DNA from: an uncultured Methylophilaceae bacterium
GTDB taxonomy: Bacteria; Pseudomonadota; Gammaproteobacteria; Burkholderiales; Methylophilaceae
Reading direction: 5' to 3'
Assembly: GCA_903899965.1 (NCBI GenBank)
Contig: CAIULB010000028.1
Span: forward strand, 1 to 64,000
DNA: 64,000 bases
The translations under genes were made by a program, and so were the position numbers. Every line of letters starts with the position of its first letter. Position 1 is the stretch's first letter. The notes under the pieces are model-generated. The model worked only from the letters and a program-made list of their open reading frames with translations, ran no database searches and was not told the DNA's origin. Shown here piece after piece: positions 63,202-64,000 of the stretch.

Positions 63202-64000
63202 ATGCCAAATCGATACGCAATTATTCTCTGCGGGGGATCTGGAACAAGGCTGTGGCCGCTATCACGCTCGCTTAAGCCTAAACAGCTCCTGCCGCTCAAC
63301 GGTGACGAGACCCTGCTCCAGCAGACCGCTAACCGAATCGGACAGAAGGTAGAGTCCTCGCGCCTCTTTACCGTCACCCACGAGAGCCACAAGTTTGAGG
63401 TCAAGGGGCAGCTTGCCGAGCGTTATCCTGAGGCGATCCCTAACGTGATCGGCGAGCCGGTCGCCAAGAATACCCTGCCGGCCATCGCGGTAGCGGTCAA
63501 ACGCATTCATGCGCAGGAGCCTCGGGCGATGGTCGGGGTGTTTGCCTCTGACCACGCCATCGACGATGAAGCAGCCTTCTTTGCCGCCTGGGACGCGGCG
63601 ATGCGTGTGGCCGACGACGGCTACCTGGTCCTTCTCGGGATCAAGCCCGACGCGCCCGTGACCGGCTATGGCTATATCAGGCCGGGGGATGTGGTTGATG
63701 CAGCTGATGCTGCCTACCCAGTTCAAAATGTTGAGGCCTTTGTAGAGAAACCCAATAGCACGCTCGCGCAGCAGTGCCTATCCCAAGGCTACCTCTGGAA
63801 TAGCGGCATGTTTGTGCTACGCGCCGATGTCTTCATGCAGCTCCTTGAGAAATGTCAGCCAGGGATGTACGCACAAGTTCAGGCGATGGGCGACCAACCA
63901 AGCCTGGCCGAATATGAGGCGCTGGAAAGTATTTCCATGGACTACGGTATCGCGGAGAAGGCGGCCAAGGTCGCGGTGGTGCCGGTTGACATGAAGTGGA
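63202..64000 (+). CDS. manC: Mannose-1-phosphate guanylyltransferase (partial, runs off the window)
   Basis: 266 codons are visible from ATG 63202 with no stop. The start reads MPNRYAIILCGGSGTRLWPL and SLKPKQLLPL, the nucleotidyltransferase signature and SKQ-like motif; NVIGEPVAKNTLPAIA and VEKPNSTLAQQCL are further marks, and YLWNSGMF is the family's WN-SGM block. It makes GDP-mannose for polysaccharide sugars. Whether a C-terminal isomerase half (type II ManC/AlgA) follows cannot be seen. Same high G+C and codon style as the rhamnose genes. Confidence 0.9.
   Translation, partial: MPNRYAIILCGGSGTRLWPLSRSLKPKQLLPLNGDETLLQQTANRIGQKVESSRLFTVTHESHKFEVKGQLAERYPEAIPNVIGEPVAKNTLPAIAVAVKRIHAQEPRAMVGVFASDHAIDDEAAFFAAWDAAMRVADDGYLVLLGIKPDAPVTGYGYIRPGDVVDAADAAYPVQNVEAFVEKPNSTLAQQCLSQGYLWNSGMFVLRADVFMQLLEKCQPGMYAQVQAMGDQPSLAEYEALESISMDYGIAEKAAKVAVVPVDMKW

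Noticed and set aside
63164-63352. 62-codon frame overlapping the start of manC
   Set aside because: It is out of frame with the recognised manC start, has no domain and no strong ribosome site.
1-64000. CRISPR array or insertion sequence
   Set aside because: No regularly spaced direct repeats of 23-45 bases and no transposase or integrase reading frame was found; the only short tandem array is the GAGCTA run at 62967.

Overview
The window is a bacterial chromosome segment, most likely from a betaproteobacterium of the Methylophilaceae type (Methylotenera-like). The support is gene order: tig-clpP-clpX-lon-hupB-tRNA-ppiD; leuCDB-asd-fimV-truA-trpFBA-accD-folC-dedD-cvpA-purF-metZ; and gloB-methyltransferase-rnhA-dnaQ. 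The core genes have modest GC for this class and there is a MoxYX-like two-component pair. No 16S gene or methanol dehydrogenase is present, so the family call is an inference.

Layout. 0-10 kb: end of a MazG-like gene, tpx, then a proteostasis block (trigger factor, ClpP, ClpX, Lon, HU, PpiD) with two tRNA genes. The lon gene has a good sigma-32 type promoter and a hairpin at its predicted 5' end. 10-16 kb (minus strand): fabI, a YejABEF-type peptide ABC importer without its ATPase, mltD and gloB. 16-24 kb: rnhA, dnaQ, queD, rsgA, a small cytochrome c, an M48 CAAX-type protease, orn and glgA. 24-29 kb: crcB with a NarL-family two-component pair, an EamA transporter coupled to a Rieske oxygenase, and a two-gene unit made of a 34-residue one-helix protein and a PuuD-like membrane protein. 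29-50 kb: long co-directional arginine, leucine, aspartate-family, tryptophan, fatty acid, folate, purine and methionine biosynthesis genes, with fimV, an EcfT-like gene and truA among them. 50-56 kb: dienelactone hydrolase, rmuC, moaD, moaE, a Lon-like protease with unusual ATPase motifs, and an Hsp15-like protein.

From about 55.5 kb to the end the composition changes (richer in G+C, frequent AGG arginine codons, AAG/GAG over AAA/GAA). This stretch holds psiE, a phd-doc module, an O-antigen ligase/polymerase, the four dTDP-L-rhamnose genes (rfbB, rfbD, rfbA, rfbC) split by a mazEF-like module, a SYLF-domain lipoprotein-like gene, a 330-base non-coding stretch with repeats and hairpins, and the start of a mannose-1-phosphate guanylyltransferase gene. 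It reads as the edge of a horizontally acquired surface-polysaccharide locus, punctuated by two toxin-antitoxin modules.

Most of the window is well-known housekeeping DNA. The least explained items are the 34-residue protein with its PuuD-like partner, the toxin-antitoxin insertion inside the rhamnose genes, the overlapping inverted repeats at the mltD promoter, the Lon-like protease next to moaDE, and the structured intergenic stretch before manC.
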